DNA of 64,000 bases from Antilocapra americana. Taxonomy: Eukaryota > Chordata > Mammalia > Artiodactyla > Antilocapridae. The stretch covers positions 17,078,523-17,142,522 of the forward strand of contig ML664199.1 of the NCBI GenBank assembly GCA_007570785.1, in the 5' to 3' direction. Both the position numbers and the translations under genes were made by a program. The notes under the pieces were generated by a model. It was not told the DNA's origin. It searched no databases and worked only from the letters and a program-made list of their open reading frames with translations. Position 1 is the first letter of the stretch. Each line of letters opens with the position of its first letter. This document shows, in pieces, positions 49,746 to 62,649 of this stretch.

Positions 49746-52700
49746 TAATAATAACAGCAAGTGCTATGCAATACAGTTTTACAGGGCACTATTCTAAGTG
49801 CTTTGTATGTTTTCACTCAGTAATCTCCATAACACTTTAAGATATCATTAATATTTAGAAATGATGACACTAATACACAGGGAGGTTAAGTAACTTAGCC
49901 CAAGGTCACAGAGCTAGTCCGTAGCCAAATGGGGATTCAAGCACAGGCATTCCTCTTTTTTTTTAATTTATTTAATTGGAGGCTAATTACTTTACAATAT
50001 TATAGTGGTTTTTGCCATACATTGACATGAATCAGCCATGGGTGTACATGTGTTCCCCATCTTGAACCCGCCTCCCACCTCCCTCCCTATCCCATCCCTC
50101 AGGGTCATCCCAGTGCACCAGCCCTGAGTGCCCTGTCTCATGCATTGAACCTGGACTGATGATCTGTTTCACATATGATAATATACAAATTTCAATACTA
50201 TTCTCTCAAATCATCCCATCCTTGCCTTCTCCGACAAGAGTTCAAAAGATTGTTCTTTACACCTGTGTCTCTTTTGCTGTCTCACATATAGGGACTTTGT
50301 TACCATCTTTCTAAATTTTATATATATGTGTTAGTATACAGTATTGGTGTTTTTCTTTCTGACTTACTTCATTCTGTATAATAGGCTCTAGTTTCATCCA
50401 CCTCATTAGAACTGACTCAAATACATTCTTTTTAATGGCTGAGTAATATTCCATTGTATATATGTACCACAGCTTTCTTATCCATTCGTCAGTTGATGGG
50501 CATCTAGGTTGCTTCCATGTCCTGGCTATTGTAAACAGTGCTGCAATGAACATTGATGTACATGTGTCTCTTTCAATTCTGGTTTCCTCGGTGTTTATGC
50601 CCAGCAGTGGGATTGCTGGATTGTATGGCAGTTCTATTTCTACTTTTTTAAGGAATTTCCACAGTTTCTCCATAGTGGCTGTTCTAGTTTGCATTCCGAC
50701 CAACACTGTAAGAGGGTTCCTTTTTCTCCGCACCCTCTTCAGCATTTATTATTTGTAGACTTGAGAGCAGCCATTCTGACTGGCATGAGATGGTACCTCA
50801 TTGTGGTTTTGATTTGTATTTCTCTGATAATGAGTGATGTTGAGCACCTTTTCATGTGTTTGTTAGCCATCTGTATGTCTTCTTTGGAGAAATGTCTGTT
50901 TAGCTCTTTGGCCCATTTTTTGATTGGGTCATTTATTTTTCTGGAATTGAGCTGCAGGAGTTGCTTGTATATTTTTTAGATTAATTCTTTGTCAGTTGTC
51001 TCATTTGCTATTATTTTCTCCCATTCTGAAGGCTGTCTTTTCACATTGCTTATAGTTTCCTTTGTTGTGCAAAACCTTTTAAGTTTAATTAGGTCCCATT
51101 TGTTTATTTTTGCTTTTATTTCCATTACACTAGGAGGTGGGTCATAGAGGATCTTGCTGTGATTTATGTCAGAGAGTGTTTTGCCTACGTTTTTCTCTAA
51201 CTGTTTTATAGTTTCTGGCCTTATGTTTAGATCTTTAATCCATTTTGAGTTTATTTTTGTGTATGGTAGAAAGTGTTCTAGCTTCATTCGTTTACAAGTG
51301 GTTGACCAGTTTTCCCAGCACCACTTGTTAAAGAGATTGTCTTTTCTCCATTGTATATTCTTGCCTTCTTTGTCAAAGATAAGGTGTCCACAGGTGCATG
51401 GATTTATCTCTGAGCTTTCTATTTTGTTCCATTGATCTAATATTTCTATCTTTGTGCCAGTACCAAACTGTCTTGATGACTGTAGCTTTGTAGTATGGTC
51501 TGAAGTCAGACAGGTTGATTCCTCCAGTTCCATTCTTTTTAAGATTGCTTTGGCTATTCGAGGTTTTTCGTATTTCCATACAAATTGTGAAATTATTTGT
51601 TCTAGTTCTCTGAAAAATACTGTTGGTAGCTTGATAGAGAGTGCATTGAATCTATAGATTGCTTTGGGTAGTATACTCATTTTCACTATATTGATCCTTC
51701 ATGAACACGGTATAGTTCTCCACCTTTATGTGTCCTCTTTGATTTCTTTCATCAGTGTTTTATAGTTTTCTATTTATAGGTCTTTTGTTTTTCTAGGTAG
51801 ATATATTCCTAAGTATTTTATTCTTTTTGTTGCAATGGTGAATGGATTGTTTCCTTAGTTTCTCTTTCTGTTTTCTCATTGTTAGTGTATAGGAATACAA
51901 CAGATTTCTGTGTGTTAATTTTATATCCTGCAACTTTACTATATACATTGACTAGCTCTAGTAATTTTCTGGTGGAGTCTTTCTATGTAGAGGATCATGT
52001 CATCTGCAAACAGTGAAAGTTTTACTTCTTTTCCAATCTGGATTCCTTTTATTTCTTTTTCTTCTTTGATTGCTGTGACTAAAACTTCCAAAACTATGTT
52101 GAATACTAGTGGTGAGAGTGGGCACCCTTGTCTTGTTCCTGATTTTAGGGGAAATGCTTTAAATTTTTCATTTTGAAAAATTTAAAGATAAACATTGAAG
52201 ATAAAGTTTTCTGTAGGTTTATCATACATGGCTTTTATTATGCTGAGGTAATATTATGCTGAGGTTCCTTCTATTCCTGCTTTCTGGAGAGTTTTTATCA
52301 TAAATGGATGTTGAATTTTGTCAAAGGCTTTCTCTGCATCTATTGAGATAATAATATGGTTTTTATCTTTCAATTTGTTAATGTGGTGTATCACATTGAC
52401 TGATTTTCAGATATTAAAGAATCCTTGCATCCCTGGGATAAAGCCCACTTGGTCATGATGCATGATCTTTATAATATGTTGTTGGATTCTGTTTGCTAGA
52501 ATTTTGTTAAGGATTTTTGCATCCATGTTCATCAGTGATATTGGCCTGTAGTTTTCTTTTTTGTGGCATCTTTGTCTGGTTTTGGTATTAGGGTGATGGT
52601 GGCCTCATAGAATGAGTTTGGAAGTTTACCTTCCTCTGCAATTTTCTGGAAGAGTTTGGGTAGGATAGGTGTTAGCTCATCTCTAAATTTTTGGTAAAAT

Positions 52701-52775
52701 TCAGCTGCAAGCACAGGCATTCTTCCCCAGAGTCCATGGTTTTAATCACTCACAGTAATGGACTGTATTACCCAC
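49746..52775 (-). mobile_element. MIR SINE split by an L1
   Basis: The MIR runs from gcaagtgctatgcaatacag through aagtaacttagcccaaggtc and acagagctagtccgtagcca to 49952. It resumes after the L1 at 52718 (repeat of the target site, then ttccccagagtccatggttt). Confidence 0.8.
49953..52717 (-). mobile_element. 5'-truncated L1 with perfect 15-base target-site duplication
   Basis: Read on the minus strand it runs from the ORF2 reverse-transcriptase region ([30 protein letters not shown] at 52532-52720), through the ORF2 C-terminal domain ([20 protein letters not shown], 50976-51686, and [11 protein letters not shown], 50311-50745), to the 3'UTR and a short A-rich tail at 49953. The duplication caagcacaggcattc is at 49938-49952 and 52718-52732. 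Frame breaks mean it is inactive, but it looks younger than the other L1 pieces. Confidence 0.96.
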
Positions 52776-53520
52776 TGACCTTCTCTGAAATTATTACTAA
52801 AAGAATGATCTTGAACCTGGACATAAAAAGTAGGATTTAAGTAGAAAAATAAGACAAATCAGTAAATCATGAGTAACTCATGTATTAACTACAAAAATGT
52901 TCTTTTGTAAAATAATTCTGATATTAGATTTTAAGGATCTTTTTTCCTTGTAGAGTCTTTACTTGGCAAAAGAAAATATTTGACAACTCTATGTTAGTTC
53001 CCCCAGAAAAATCTTTGGGAATTTTCCTAGTCTATGAAATCACAAAGTCTGGAAACTATTGGTTTAACCTATTGTGCAACAAAGGTTTGTTTTTTATTGT
53101 GCAACAAAGGTTTGTTTTTTGAAAAAGCAAATTAGCCAAGTTAATTACTAAGTGTGTTATGCAAAAAATATACTTATTGATAAGAGGATATTTCACTGGG
53201 TATTTGAATTCATGGTGTAAAGAGGACACAGGCTACATGTAACCATTAGGGAGAATCGCCCAGGAAAGGGCATGCTATAAATCAAAATGTAAAAAAGGAA
53301 GGGAAAAAAGCCCTTTCGACCACAGAAATCCATTGCTAACTTATTAAGATTTATGGAGAGAATGCCATTGGCTGATAAATTATATCAGGATGATCTATAG
53401 TATTTCATCCAAGGCAGAGCCCAGTGCTGTTGCGTGTACAACAAAGTCAAAGATGGATAACCAGACTGCACACCTCTGAAAGAGTGAATTTTCTGAGGGA
53501 GAGAGGAAACAGGTTACTTT
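52776..53520. other. Intergenic, AT-rich
   Basis: Contains the 25-base tandem repeat at 53071-53120; otherwise nothing recognised. Confidence 0.4.
53071..53120. repeat. Perfect 25-base direct tandem repeat (2 copies)
   Basis: The unit begins attgtgcaacaaaggtttgt and ends in a T-run; copies at 53071-53095 and 53096-53120 are identical. Confidence 0.95.
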
Positions 53521-53692
53521 TTCAGTTCAATTCAGTTGCTCAGTCAAGTCTGACTCTTTGTGACCCCATAGACTGCAGCACGCCAGGCCTTCCTGTCCAT
53601 CACCAACTCCAGGAGCTTGCTCAAACCCATGCCCATTGAGTCAGTGATGCCATCCAACCATCTCATCCTCTATCGTCCCCTTCTCCTCCTGT
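53521..53692 (-). mobile_element. BovB LINE 3' terminal fragment
   Basis: Reversed BovB end: cagttcaattcagttgctca, gtccatcaccaactccagga and gccatccaaccatctcatcc. Confidence 0.9.
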
Positions 53693-53739
53693 TACTTTTT
53701 ACTTGCTTGCAACGATTAACTTTTGGGGGAAACTTTTTA

Positions 53740-54060
53740 AAAAAAGATTTATGTACTCAATTTTTTGGCTGCACTGGGTCTTTGTTGCTGCACACAGGCT
53801 ACTCTCTAGTTGTGGGGCATAGCTTCTCATCGTGATGGCTTCTCCTGTGGTGGAGCACAGGCTCTAAGGGGCACGGTTCAGCACTTGCAGCTCGAGGGCA
53901 TGGTAGCTGCACCTCGTGGGCTCCAGAGCACAGGCTCAGTAGCTGTGGTACATGTGCTCAGCTGCTTTGCGGCATGTGGGATCTTCCTGGACCAGGGATG
54001 AACTGGTGTCCCTTGCATTGCCAGGCAAATTCGTAACCACTGGACCACCAGGGAAGCCCG
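53740..54060 (-). mobile_element. CHR-type SINE, long copy
   Basis: Reversed copy with ttttttggctgcactgggtc, ggctactctctagttgtggg, gcggcatgtgggatcttcct and gaccaccagggaagcccg. Confidence 0.9.
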
Positions 54061-54444
54061 ATTAACTTCGTTATTATAAAACTTTCTTCAAATGACTCTG
54101 TAAACTATCTTTCTAAATTCTGTAGATAAAGAAAGCCTAACATTTTGCTCTTAGGTAATCACATTTCCTCATTCTTTAGTTAACTTTGCACTAGAAGGAG
54201 ATATTCCAAAAATGATGCTCAGAGTTCTCGGCTCTTTGTTTCACAATCACAAGCAAATGAGCTGAAGAAGCCTATGACCTAATGGAGTTTTTAAGGCTAG
54301 AATCTTAATTGCAGCTCTAACAGAAGCTGAGTTTCCAGATTAAGCTCTTCCGAAAAAAAAACCAGTTTTCATTATTTATGTTGTTTCTGTTTCCTGTATG
54401 CTTGTTTCTACTTTGGTATTTAGAGGCTTCAGTATTTCATTGTG
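54061..54444. other. Intergenic, nothing recognised
   Basis: No feature seen. Confidence 0.4.
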
Positions 54445-54600
54445 GTGGGAGCTGGGTATGACCCAGAGAGATGGAATCGGGAGGGAGGTGGGAGGGGGGC
54501 TCTGGGGGGAACACATGTATACCCATGGCGGATTCATGTCAATGTATGACAAAACCAAAACAATAATGTAAAGAAAAATAAATAAATAAAACAAACAAAG
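54445..54600 (+). mobile_element. L1 3'UTR end
   Basis: It contains gagagatggaatcgggaggg, catgtatacccatggcggat and an (AAAT)n-type tail. Confidence 0.88.
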
Positions 54601-54689
54601 TCAAGCTGTAAAGTAAAAAGTCCTTTGAAAGTCCTTCATATCATTCAGGATGTCTAGTACATGAAATTTGGGGTACAGTAATTTTTATA

Positions 54690-56500
54690 TACACTAAAGT
54701 ATCACTGGGCTACAAGGACAAAAGAAAAATCTCAATCAGATGTCTGCCTGCCTTAAGGGTTTCCTCCATTCTGTTTTTTAAATTAGGATTCTATAACCCT
54801 ACATGCTTGTGTAATAAAGTTTTAACCCTGCCTAAAGAGAGGACTGACCTTTACCCTTGACTCCTATGAGGTCACTTCTAAGACTTTGGAATATCCTGAC
54901 TGATAAGTGTGTCTTTGTTGACCTAGGGAACTTGGGCCATTCCAGATAGTCAATGTAACAATATGATTACTTGGGTGTGGGTCCTGGGCCATGCAGTTTT
55001 AGTTTGACCACTATAGGCTCTGGAGACAAAGATCAGCCATGCAGGCAGTCAAGCATGGCTGTATGACCAAGCTCAATAAAAATTCTGGACACCAAAACTC
55101 AGGTCTGGACACAAAATCCCTGGTGAAAATATCCCATCTGTCTGTAACACAGGACCAAGAGAGGCTAGTACTCTCCACAGCTCCATGGGGAGACAACTGG
55201 AAGCTCACACTTGGATCTCTCCTGGATTTGCCCTATGTGCCTTTTTACTTTGCTGATTTTAATGTGTATCTTTTCACTGTAATAAAGTGCAACCGTGAGT
55301 ATAAGAGCTTTTAGTGAATTCTGTGACTCCTAGCAAATTATTAAACCTCAAGGTGGATCACAACAAACTGTGGAAAATTCCTCAAGAGATAAGAACATCA
55401 GACCACCTTACCTGCCTTCTGAGAAACTTGTATGCAGGTCAATAAGCAATAGTTAGAACCGGACATGGGAACAGTGGGTTGATTCAAAACTGGGAAAGGA
55501 GTACATCAAGGCTGTATATTGTCACCCAGCTTATTTAACTTATACGCAGAGTGCATCATGCAAAGTGCCAGGCTAGATGAAGCAGAAGCTGGGATCAAGA
55601 CTGCGGGAAGAAATAACAACCTCAGATATGCAGATAATACCATCCTAATGGCAGAAAGTGAAGAGGAACTAAAGAGCCTCTTGATGAAGATGAAAGAGGA
55701 GAGTAAAAGGCTGACTTAAGACTCAACATCTCAACATTGAAAAAATTAAGATTATGCTATCCAGTCTTATCACTTCATGGTAAATAGATGGGGAAAAGAT
55801 GGAAACAGTGACAGACTTTATTTTTGGGCTCCAAAATCACTGCAGATGGTGACTGCAGCCATGAAATTAAAAGACGTTTGCTCCTTAGAAGAAAAGCTAT
55901 GACAAACCTAGACAGTGTATTAAAAACCAAAGATATCACCCTGCCAACAAAGGTCTCTATAGTCAAGGCTATGGCTTTTTTCAGTACTTGTGTACGAATA
56001 CAAGAGTTGGATGATAAAGAAGGCTGAGTGTTGAAGAATTGATGCTTTTGAACTGTAATGCTGGAGAAGACTCTTGAGAGTCCCTTCGACAGCAAGGAGA
56101 TCAAACCAGTTAATTCTAAAGGAAATCAACCTTGGATGTTCACTGGAAGGACTGATGCTGAAACTGAAGCTCCAATATTTTGGCCACCTGATGCGAAAAA
56201 CCAACTCATTGGAAAAGACTTTCATGTTGGGAAATATTTAGGGCAGGAGGAGAAGGGGGCGGCAGAAGATGAGATGGTTGGATGGCATCACTGACTTAAT
56301 GGACATGAGTCTGAACAAACTCTGGGCAATGGTGCTGGACAGGGAAGCTTGGTGTGCTGCAGTCCATGGGGTCACAAAGAGTCAGGCATGACTGAACAGC
56401 AAAAGGTGATCTTGGGGACCCTAGATCTTGCAGTTAGTGTCAGAAGTAAGAACAGTCTTGGAGGCCCTCAAACGAAAATAGTGTTGTGAGGATTAAGCAA
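54690..56500 (+). mobile_element. Old endogenous retroviral LTR, split by a BovB
   Basis: The left part contains two candidate poly(A) signals (caagctcaataaaaattctg and gtaataaagtgcaaccgtga) and ends ttaaacctcaaggtg. The right part resumes at 56403 (aaggtgatcttggggaccct, gtgtcagaagtaag). The wording fits a known class of mammalian ERV LTR, but I cannot name the family. No gag, pol or env sequence is visible near it. Confidence 0.6.
55356..56402 (+). mobile_element. BovB LINE 3' fragment, YADN variant, with 6-base duplication
   Basis: It starts in the RT region (gatcacaacaaactgtggaa) and includes CILSPSLFNLYAE in altered form. YADN replaces YADD at 55627-55638. The tail ends gactgaacagc. The target repeat aaggtg is at 55350-55355 and 56403-56408. 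Frameshifts abound. Confidence 0.92.
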
Positions 56501-57569
56501 GATAATTAAGTCTATAGTGAAACTGCCTGGTAATATAGCACCTCTAACTACATTAGATAGAGTTGCAATGTTTGACAGAAGAACATAATAATTTCATTTA
56601 TTTAGCTCTAAAAGTATACCCAAGCATTTTCAAGAAAAATTCCGAAATTTTAAAGGACAAAGTCTTGATTTTACCACAACTAACCTCAGTTGTGGTAAAG
56701 AAATGGCAAAAAAGAAGAAAACCTGTGCATTAGTCAATAAAACTCTCATTTCTTTAATCAATCCTATCAAAGGTCTTTTTGGCCTTGAAGTGGTCATCAC
56801 TATTTCTGGCTATGGTACAGCATGCTCCTTATTAATTTCATTTAACTCTGCCCATAGCTTCCTAAATAATCCCTTTGTTCTCCACATTCACCCTATTTGA
56901 GGGGTCATTATTTTCTAGCTGGACTAGATTGGTACAGTGATTGGTTGTCTCATATGATCGCAGAATCTTCTCAACACCAGGTTATAACTATAAATTGATC
57001 AAAGTTGACACTTAAAATACATTTGTAATTCTTAGATTTTGGATGTAATGATATTCCTCCTGGATTCAACCTGTACAAAGAAACATGCCTTATTATTGGA
57101 TACTTGATGGCTGTCTCGTTTCCAGTTCATAGAGCAACAATGTCTAGTTATACCATGTCTTAGTTACACCACTCTGTGGTCCTAGTAATGGGAATTTTAA
57201 CCCAATTTATCTGTCTGTTAATAAAGCCTCCAAGATGCCCTATGACCCAATAAACTTCTGCTTCATACCTCTTTTCTGTGTCACCTGCCTCTATGTCTCA
57301 ACTTTCCAAAGAGCCCAGCAGGTTAACCAAAATAAGGCAGAGGTATAAATAATAGTTCTGATTTCTGGTATATCAAAGAAATGACTTCAGAAAAATTCAT
57401 TTCTCCATGAAAGAAATGAGACACTGGCAAAAGTGGTTGAAATCAACTACTTCAAACCTTTGACAATTAACCAAAAGCTTACTATAACCAGAAGAACATT
57501 CTTTCAAGATAAATGACAATCTCTGTGAGAACAGTGAGCTCTGTGGTGTTTTAACTCATTCTATTTCCA
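56501..57569. other. Intergenic, unassigned
   Basis: No gene. Could hold further diverged retroviral sequence, which I could not confirm. Confidence 0.35.
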
Positions 57570-58097
57570 TCCCACTCTCAAAAAGAATAAAACACTTAGG
57601 AATAAGTGTTTCAAAGACTTCAAGTCTTTTAAACTGAAAATTATCAAACACTGCTGAAAGAAATTAGAGGATCTAAATACGTGGAAAGACAGTGCATGTT
57701 CAAGGACTGGAACAACTGATATTGTTAAAATGCAAAATACCCTGACTGGTTTACAGAGAAAACATAATACTTTTCAAAATTCCAGGTGCCTGTTTTGTTT
57801 AGTTTTTAAAGAAATCAAAGCTGATTCCAAAATTCATATGGAAATCCAAGGGGGCTAGAATAGCCAGACAATATTAAAAAAGAAGAGCAAAGTTGGAGTA
57901 CTAATACTTCCTAGTTTCGAAACTTAACAGTAAATCAAAATGGTGTGGATTAGGACAAGGATAGACATTCAGACTCATGGAATAGAACTGAGATTCCAGA
58001 AATAAACTTATATATCTATAGTCAACTGATCTTCAAGAAAGGTGCCAAAACAATTTAAAGAATAGTATTTTCAACAAATGGTGCTAGATAACTGGAT
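57570..58097 (+). mobile_element. Old L1 ORF2 fragment
   Basis: Sense L1 ORF2 wording: gctgaaagaaattagaggat, tcatatggaaatccaagggg and caacaaatggtgctagataa. It stops where the BovB begins. Confidence 0.85.
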
Positions 58098-59525
58098 CAG
58101 ATCAGTTCAGCCACTCAGTTGTGTCTGCCTCTTTGTGACCCCATGGACTGCAGCACACCAGGCTTCCCTGTCCACCACCAACTCTTGGAGTTTACTCAAA
58201 TTCATGCCCATTGAGTTGGTGATGTGATCCAACCATATCATCCTCTGTCGACCCCTTCTCCTCCCACCTGCAATCTTTCCCAGGATCAGGGTATTTTCAA
58301 ATGAGTCAGTTCTTCACGTCAGGTGGCAAGAATTGGAGTTTTAGCTTCAGCATCAGTCCTTCCAATGAATATTCAGGACTGATTTCCTTTGTGATGGACT
58401 GTTTGGATCTCCTTGCAGTCCAAGGGACTCTCCAAAGTCTTCTCCAACACCATAGTTCAAATGCATCAATTCTTCGGCACTCAGTTTTCTTTATAGTCCA
58501 ACTTTCTATACATGACTACTGGAAACACCATAGCTTTGACTATATGGACCTTTGTTGGCAAAGTAATGTCTCTGCTTTTTGATATGCTGTCTAGGTTGGT
58601 CATAACTTTTCCTCCAAGGAGTAAGTGTCTTCTAATTTCATGGCTGCAGTCACCATCTGCAGTGATTTTGGAGACCCAAAAAATAAAGCCTGCCATTGTT
58701 TCCACTGTTTCTCCATCTATTTGCCATGAATTTATGGGACCAGATGCCATGATGCTGAGTTTTAAGCCAGCTTTTTAACTCTCCTCTTTCACTTTCATCA
58801 AGAGGCTCTTTAGTTCTACTTCACTTTCTGCCATAAGGGTGGTGTCATCTGCATATCTGAGGTTATTGATATTTCTCCCAGCAATCTTGATTCCAGCTTG
58901 TGCTTCCTCCAGCCCCACATTTCTCATGATGTACTCTGCATAAAAGTTAAATAAGCAGGGTGACAATATTCAGCCTTGACGTACTCTTTTCCTGATTTGA
59001 AACCAGTCTGTTGTCCAGTTCTAACTGTTGCTTCCTAACTTGCATACAGATTTCTTAAGAGGAAGGTCAGGTGGTTTGGTATTCCCATCTCTTTCAGAAT
59101 TTTCCACAGTTTATGGTGATCCACATAGTCAAAGGCTTTGCCATAGTCAATAAAGCAGAAATAGATATTTTTCTGGAATTCTCTTGATTTTTTGATGATC
59201 CAGAGGATGTTGGCAATTTGATCTCTGGTTCCTCTGCCTCTTCTAAAACCAGCTTGAACATGGGGAAGTTCACGGTTCACATATTGTTGAAGCCTGGCTT
59301 GGAGAATTTTGACCATTACTTTACTAGCGTGTGAAATGAGTGCAATTGTGTGGTAGTTTGAACATTCTTTGGCATTGCCTTTCTTTGGGATTGGAATGAA
59401 AACTCACATTTTCCAGTCCTGTGGCCACTTTTCCAAATTTGCCTGCATATTGAGTGTAGCACTTTCACAGCATCATCTTTTAGGATTTGAAATAGGTCAA
59501 CTAAAATCCCATCACCTCCATTAAA
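58098..59525 (-). mobile_element. BovB LINE, 3' part with intact RT motifs
   Basis: Minus-strand frames encode RT blocks: ARLQQYVNRELPHVQAGFR, GRGTRDQ and FIDYGKAFDYVDH (59035-59316), then MSPCLFNFYAEYIM and YADDTTLMAES (58775-58966; YADD at 58844-58855), then ITADGDCSHEIRRHLL (58481-58750). Stops and frameshifts separate them. The + strand starts with the reversed BovB end. It is the longest BovB piece in the window (about 1.43 kb). Confidence 0.95.
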
Positions 59526-61594
59526 CATTGATTGGAAAGTGCTTTAAAATTTGTAAAACAACAGACAGATGTGAGGTTCATTATCACATCTTTGAAGTCA
59601 TGATTTTATGAAAATCTTAATGGGCAAATAAAAATCATTTAAATAACTAGGACAATCCCATGGTTACAGTGGAATATTGTTTTAAAAGAGAAAAAGAATA
59701 CTTGTGAATGTATATTTTCATACATATATGTGTGTATGTATATACATTCCTTCCTAGGCCACAGAGTGTTTTACATCAGTGTCATGCTGACATTTCTCAT
59801 CACACCAATCATGCCGAAGTTGCTAGACTCAAAAGAATTCAGTGATGGCAAGGAGGGGTGTCCCACTACAGGATGGTCAAGTGGGAAGTTCTTTTCTTCA
59901 TCTTGCTTCTAACATCACTACCAGTAAATTCAACTACAAAAACACCTGGTAATTCTATGCTACTTCAGTCTTATGTTATATTTCAGTGCTGCCAGCTATA
60001 AAAAGACATCAAAATTACATTTTTCAGAGAGAAGGAGGGAAAGGACATAAAATCTCCTATTACCTCTACAAAAACGTTCTAGGAATCACGAGATGTTAAT
60101 AATAAAAATTACTTTGCATATTCATTTAAAAGCCCTTTTTTTGTTTTGAAATATTAGTTGTTATTTTAGAGCTTCGTTAAAAAGAAAAAAAAAAAACACC
60201 ATACAAAGAAGACGAGCAAGTGTATTCACTCAGACCAGTTGCTGCACAGCTGACATGGTAATTTTTTTGGTTTTGCCATCCAGGATTCCATTCCTCAGGA
60301 TCTGAAGTGGGCTGGAACCCAAATAACTTGTTGAAAACATGAATCTGTGAGGAGCTCTGTCTGGTGATTCCTTCCAGTCTGCTTACCCTGAGGAGAGGTG
60401 AAGAAGCCTCACTGGCCTGTAGAAGAGGAAAGCGCTGGTTTAAAGGCGCCTTCTCTTGTGATGGGGCTGGACAGGAAGCCTGGGTGGAGGGTGGGCTGGG
60501 ACCCAGCAAGACCAGACAGGGTTCCTGACATTCTTGGGAACTTCCTGGAAGGCTGAAGAGGTGAGGCCCCACCCCTGGAGGGACAGGCCACTGGTCAGTT
60601 CTGGCTGCCCTGGGCCCCTGCCAAGGGGACTGTTTTTATTGTTACCAAATGTCACTCCACCCAAGGCAGGATTTTCAAAGATTCCTTAGATGAATGGAAA
60701 CTTCTGGTTGCTCCTTGTTTTCTGAAGAGTGTTATGACAGGCATTTGATCTGCTCCTCCTTTGTAATTCAGGAAAAATTCCTCAGGGCCTGGAGGGCGAT
60801 CTTTAACAGGAAGCAGCAGACATTGTTATTCCTTTCCCCACAGTTTCAGGGTCTCTGATGGGTAAGATTCATTTTCTCACAGATGTTTTAGGTTGTTCAA
60901 GGAGGAAGAGAAAACCCACCACTGTTCTCAGTATTTCCTCGTTTGATTTTGAGCCCCCCAAATAGGAAGATGGGGCAAGCTGAGATTAAGAAAAGGCCTG
61001 AGCTAGGCCAGACCCTCCAGGGCATGAGAGGGACCACCCAGCTGGGACCGCCGCTGGAGGCTGCCAGCCTTCCCCAGGGTGCTGGCTTGCATTTGGTTTT
61101 TCAGGGAAAGGCAGGCCCATTTTATTTAGGAGCTCCCAACCTCCACAGCCATCTGTGCCCAGAAAAGCGGCAGGAACACCTGGGCCTGGCATCTGCTCTG
61201 GGGCTGGGTTCAGAGGGAGCAGAGGGCACACTGAAGTGTCCAGTCCCCAGTTCCTACTGGTTTGACCCCACCCCACTCCGACTCCAGAGCAAATGCAACA
61301 GTCTGGAGACTTCGAGCAGTCTTCAAGCAGCAGGAGTCACACCTGCTGTCACAGTTGTCCACGTCTCGCCTCTAGTAAATATCAGACATGCCGGCGGTGG
61401 GCGAGAGCCTAGGCAGCCACGACGGCATCTCCCAGGAGGACGACATCAGTGCCAGAAACACAGTGGCTTTGCCAGGAAGCAAATCCCATAGTGTGGGCAC
61501 AGGAGTGGGCCTGAGGCTCCTGCCTGGGGAGCAGCTGTGCTGGCTGCCTGGGAACAGCCAACTCCAGGCGAGCAGGAAAGCAGGTTTCCGAGTT
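59526..61594. other. Intergenic with a GC-rich part
   Basis: 59.5-60.2 kb is AT-rich and featureless. 60.2-61.6 kb is GC-richer and has open frames up to 182 codons (60943-61491) on both strands. No known domain, splice-site pattern or CpG island supports a gene. Confidence 0.4.
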
Positions 61595-61745
61595 ACCGCT
61601 CAGTCACTTGCCAGCTGTGTGACCTTGCAAATGTCACCTAACCTCTCCCACCTTCAGCTGTTAAACAATGATAACGTGAACAGATACATCAGATGGTCCT
61701 GGTAAGGAATAAGTGAGATGATGCATGTGGAATGCTTCGTAAACA
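61595..61745 (+). mobile_element. MIR SINE
   Basis: Sense MIR core: cacttgccagctgtgtgacc, tgcaaatgtcacctaacctc and agtgagatgatgcatgtgga. Confidence 0.8.
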
Positions 61746-61749
61746 GTAA

Positions 61750-61990
61750 CTGCTGGCATGCATCGAAGGTACTATGTGCCTGATACTAGTCCATGAACTT
61801 CAGAGGTCTTACTGGAATCCTTACCAATCCTTTGAAGTAGGTTACTATTATTACATCCATTAAAATGGGATAACATAAGGAAAATGAGGAATAGGGATAT
61901 TACATAGCTTGCCTCTGATCACATGGCTAACATGCAATGGAGCTGGTATTCAAACCTGGGTAGTCTGATTCCAAGTCTGCTCTCTGATTC
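61750..61990 (-). mobile_element. MIR SINE, opposite orientation
   Basis: Reversed MIR: tactatgtgcctgatactag, gtaggttactattattacat and ggagctggtattcaaacctg. It lies head to head with the copy just before it. Confidence 0.7.
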
Positions 61991-62649
61991 TAGTAATGAT
62001 GTTATAATATGGGAAATTTTGATTTGCATATTCAGCTTTGAGGCTTCCTTCCTCCTTAACCTAATATTCCACCAGCCATTGAGATCTGTAGAGTTCATTG
62101 GTGTCTCACATTTGTCCTTTTGTTTTTTATTCTCTCAGATTTATTGAGCTGGTTTCAAAACGTAGCTTGCAACTTTTTGACACTCTCCCTATTGAGAGTG
62201 TGGCCCCTCGCCTTGAATTTGAGTGGGCATGTGACTGCTTAGACCAACAAACCTAGATAGAAGTAGTGACATCAAACTTCCAAGGCTAGGACACTAAAGC
62301 CCACTGCCCACTGACAGAGTGAGCCACCACGTGAGAAGTCACTTCCCCGAGGCTGCCACGTGGAGCAGGGCACATGCAGACATTGTACCAGCCTGGGCGG
62401 AGGCCAGCCTTCCAGTCTCCTCCACTAAGGTGCCAGAAACAGCAGGAGAAAGTTCATCTTGGACGTGGCGCCTGCCCCTCCAGCTCTTCCTGTCCCAATC
62501 ATCTGAGTCATCCCCAGTCTCCAGCAGAGGCCTCAGATCAGGAGTAGATGAACCACGTATAACTATATATTAAAGTGATCGTTATCTTGTGTCACCATGT
62601 TTAGAGTCATTCACTGTACTGCCATAGATAGCTGGAACACTCACCATGT
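61991..62649. other. Intergenic, nothing recognised
   Basis: No supported feature. Confidence 0.4.

Noticed and set aside
60943..61491. 182-codon open frame in GC-rich sequence
   Set aside because: No recognisable domain, competing open frames on the other strand, and no CpG promoter or splice signals.
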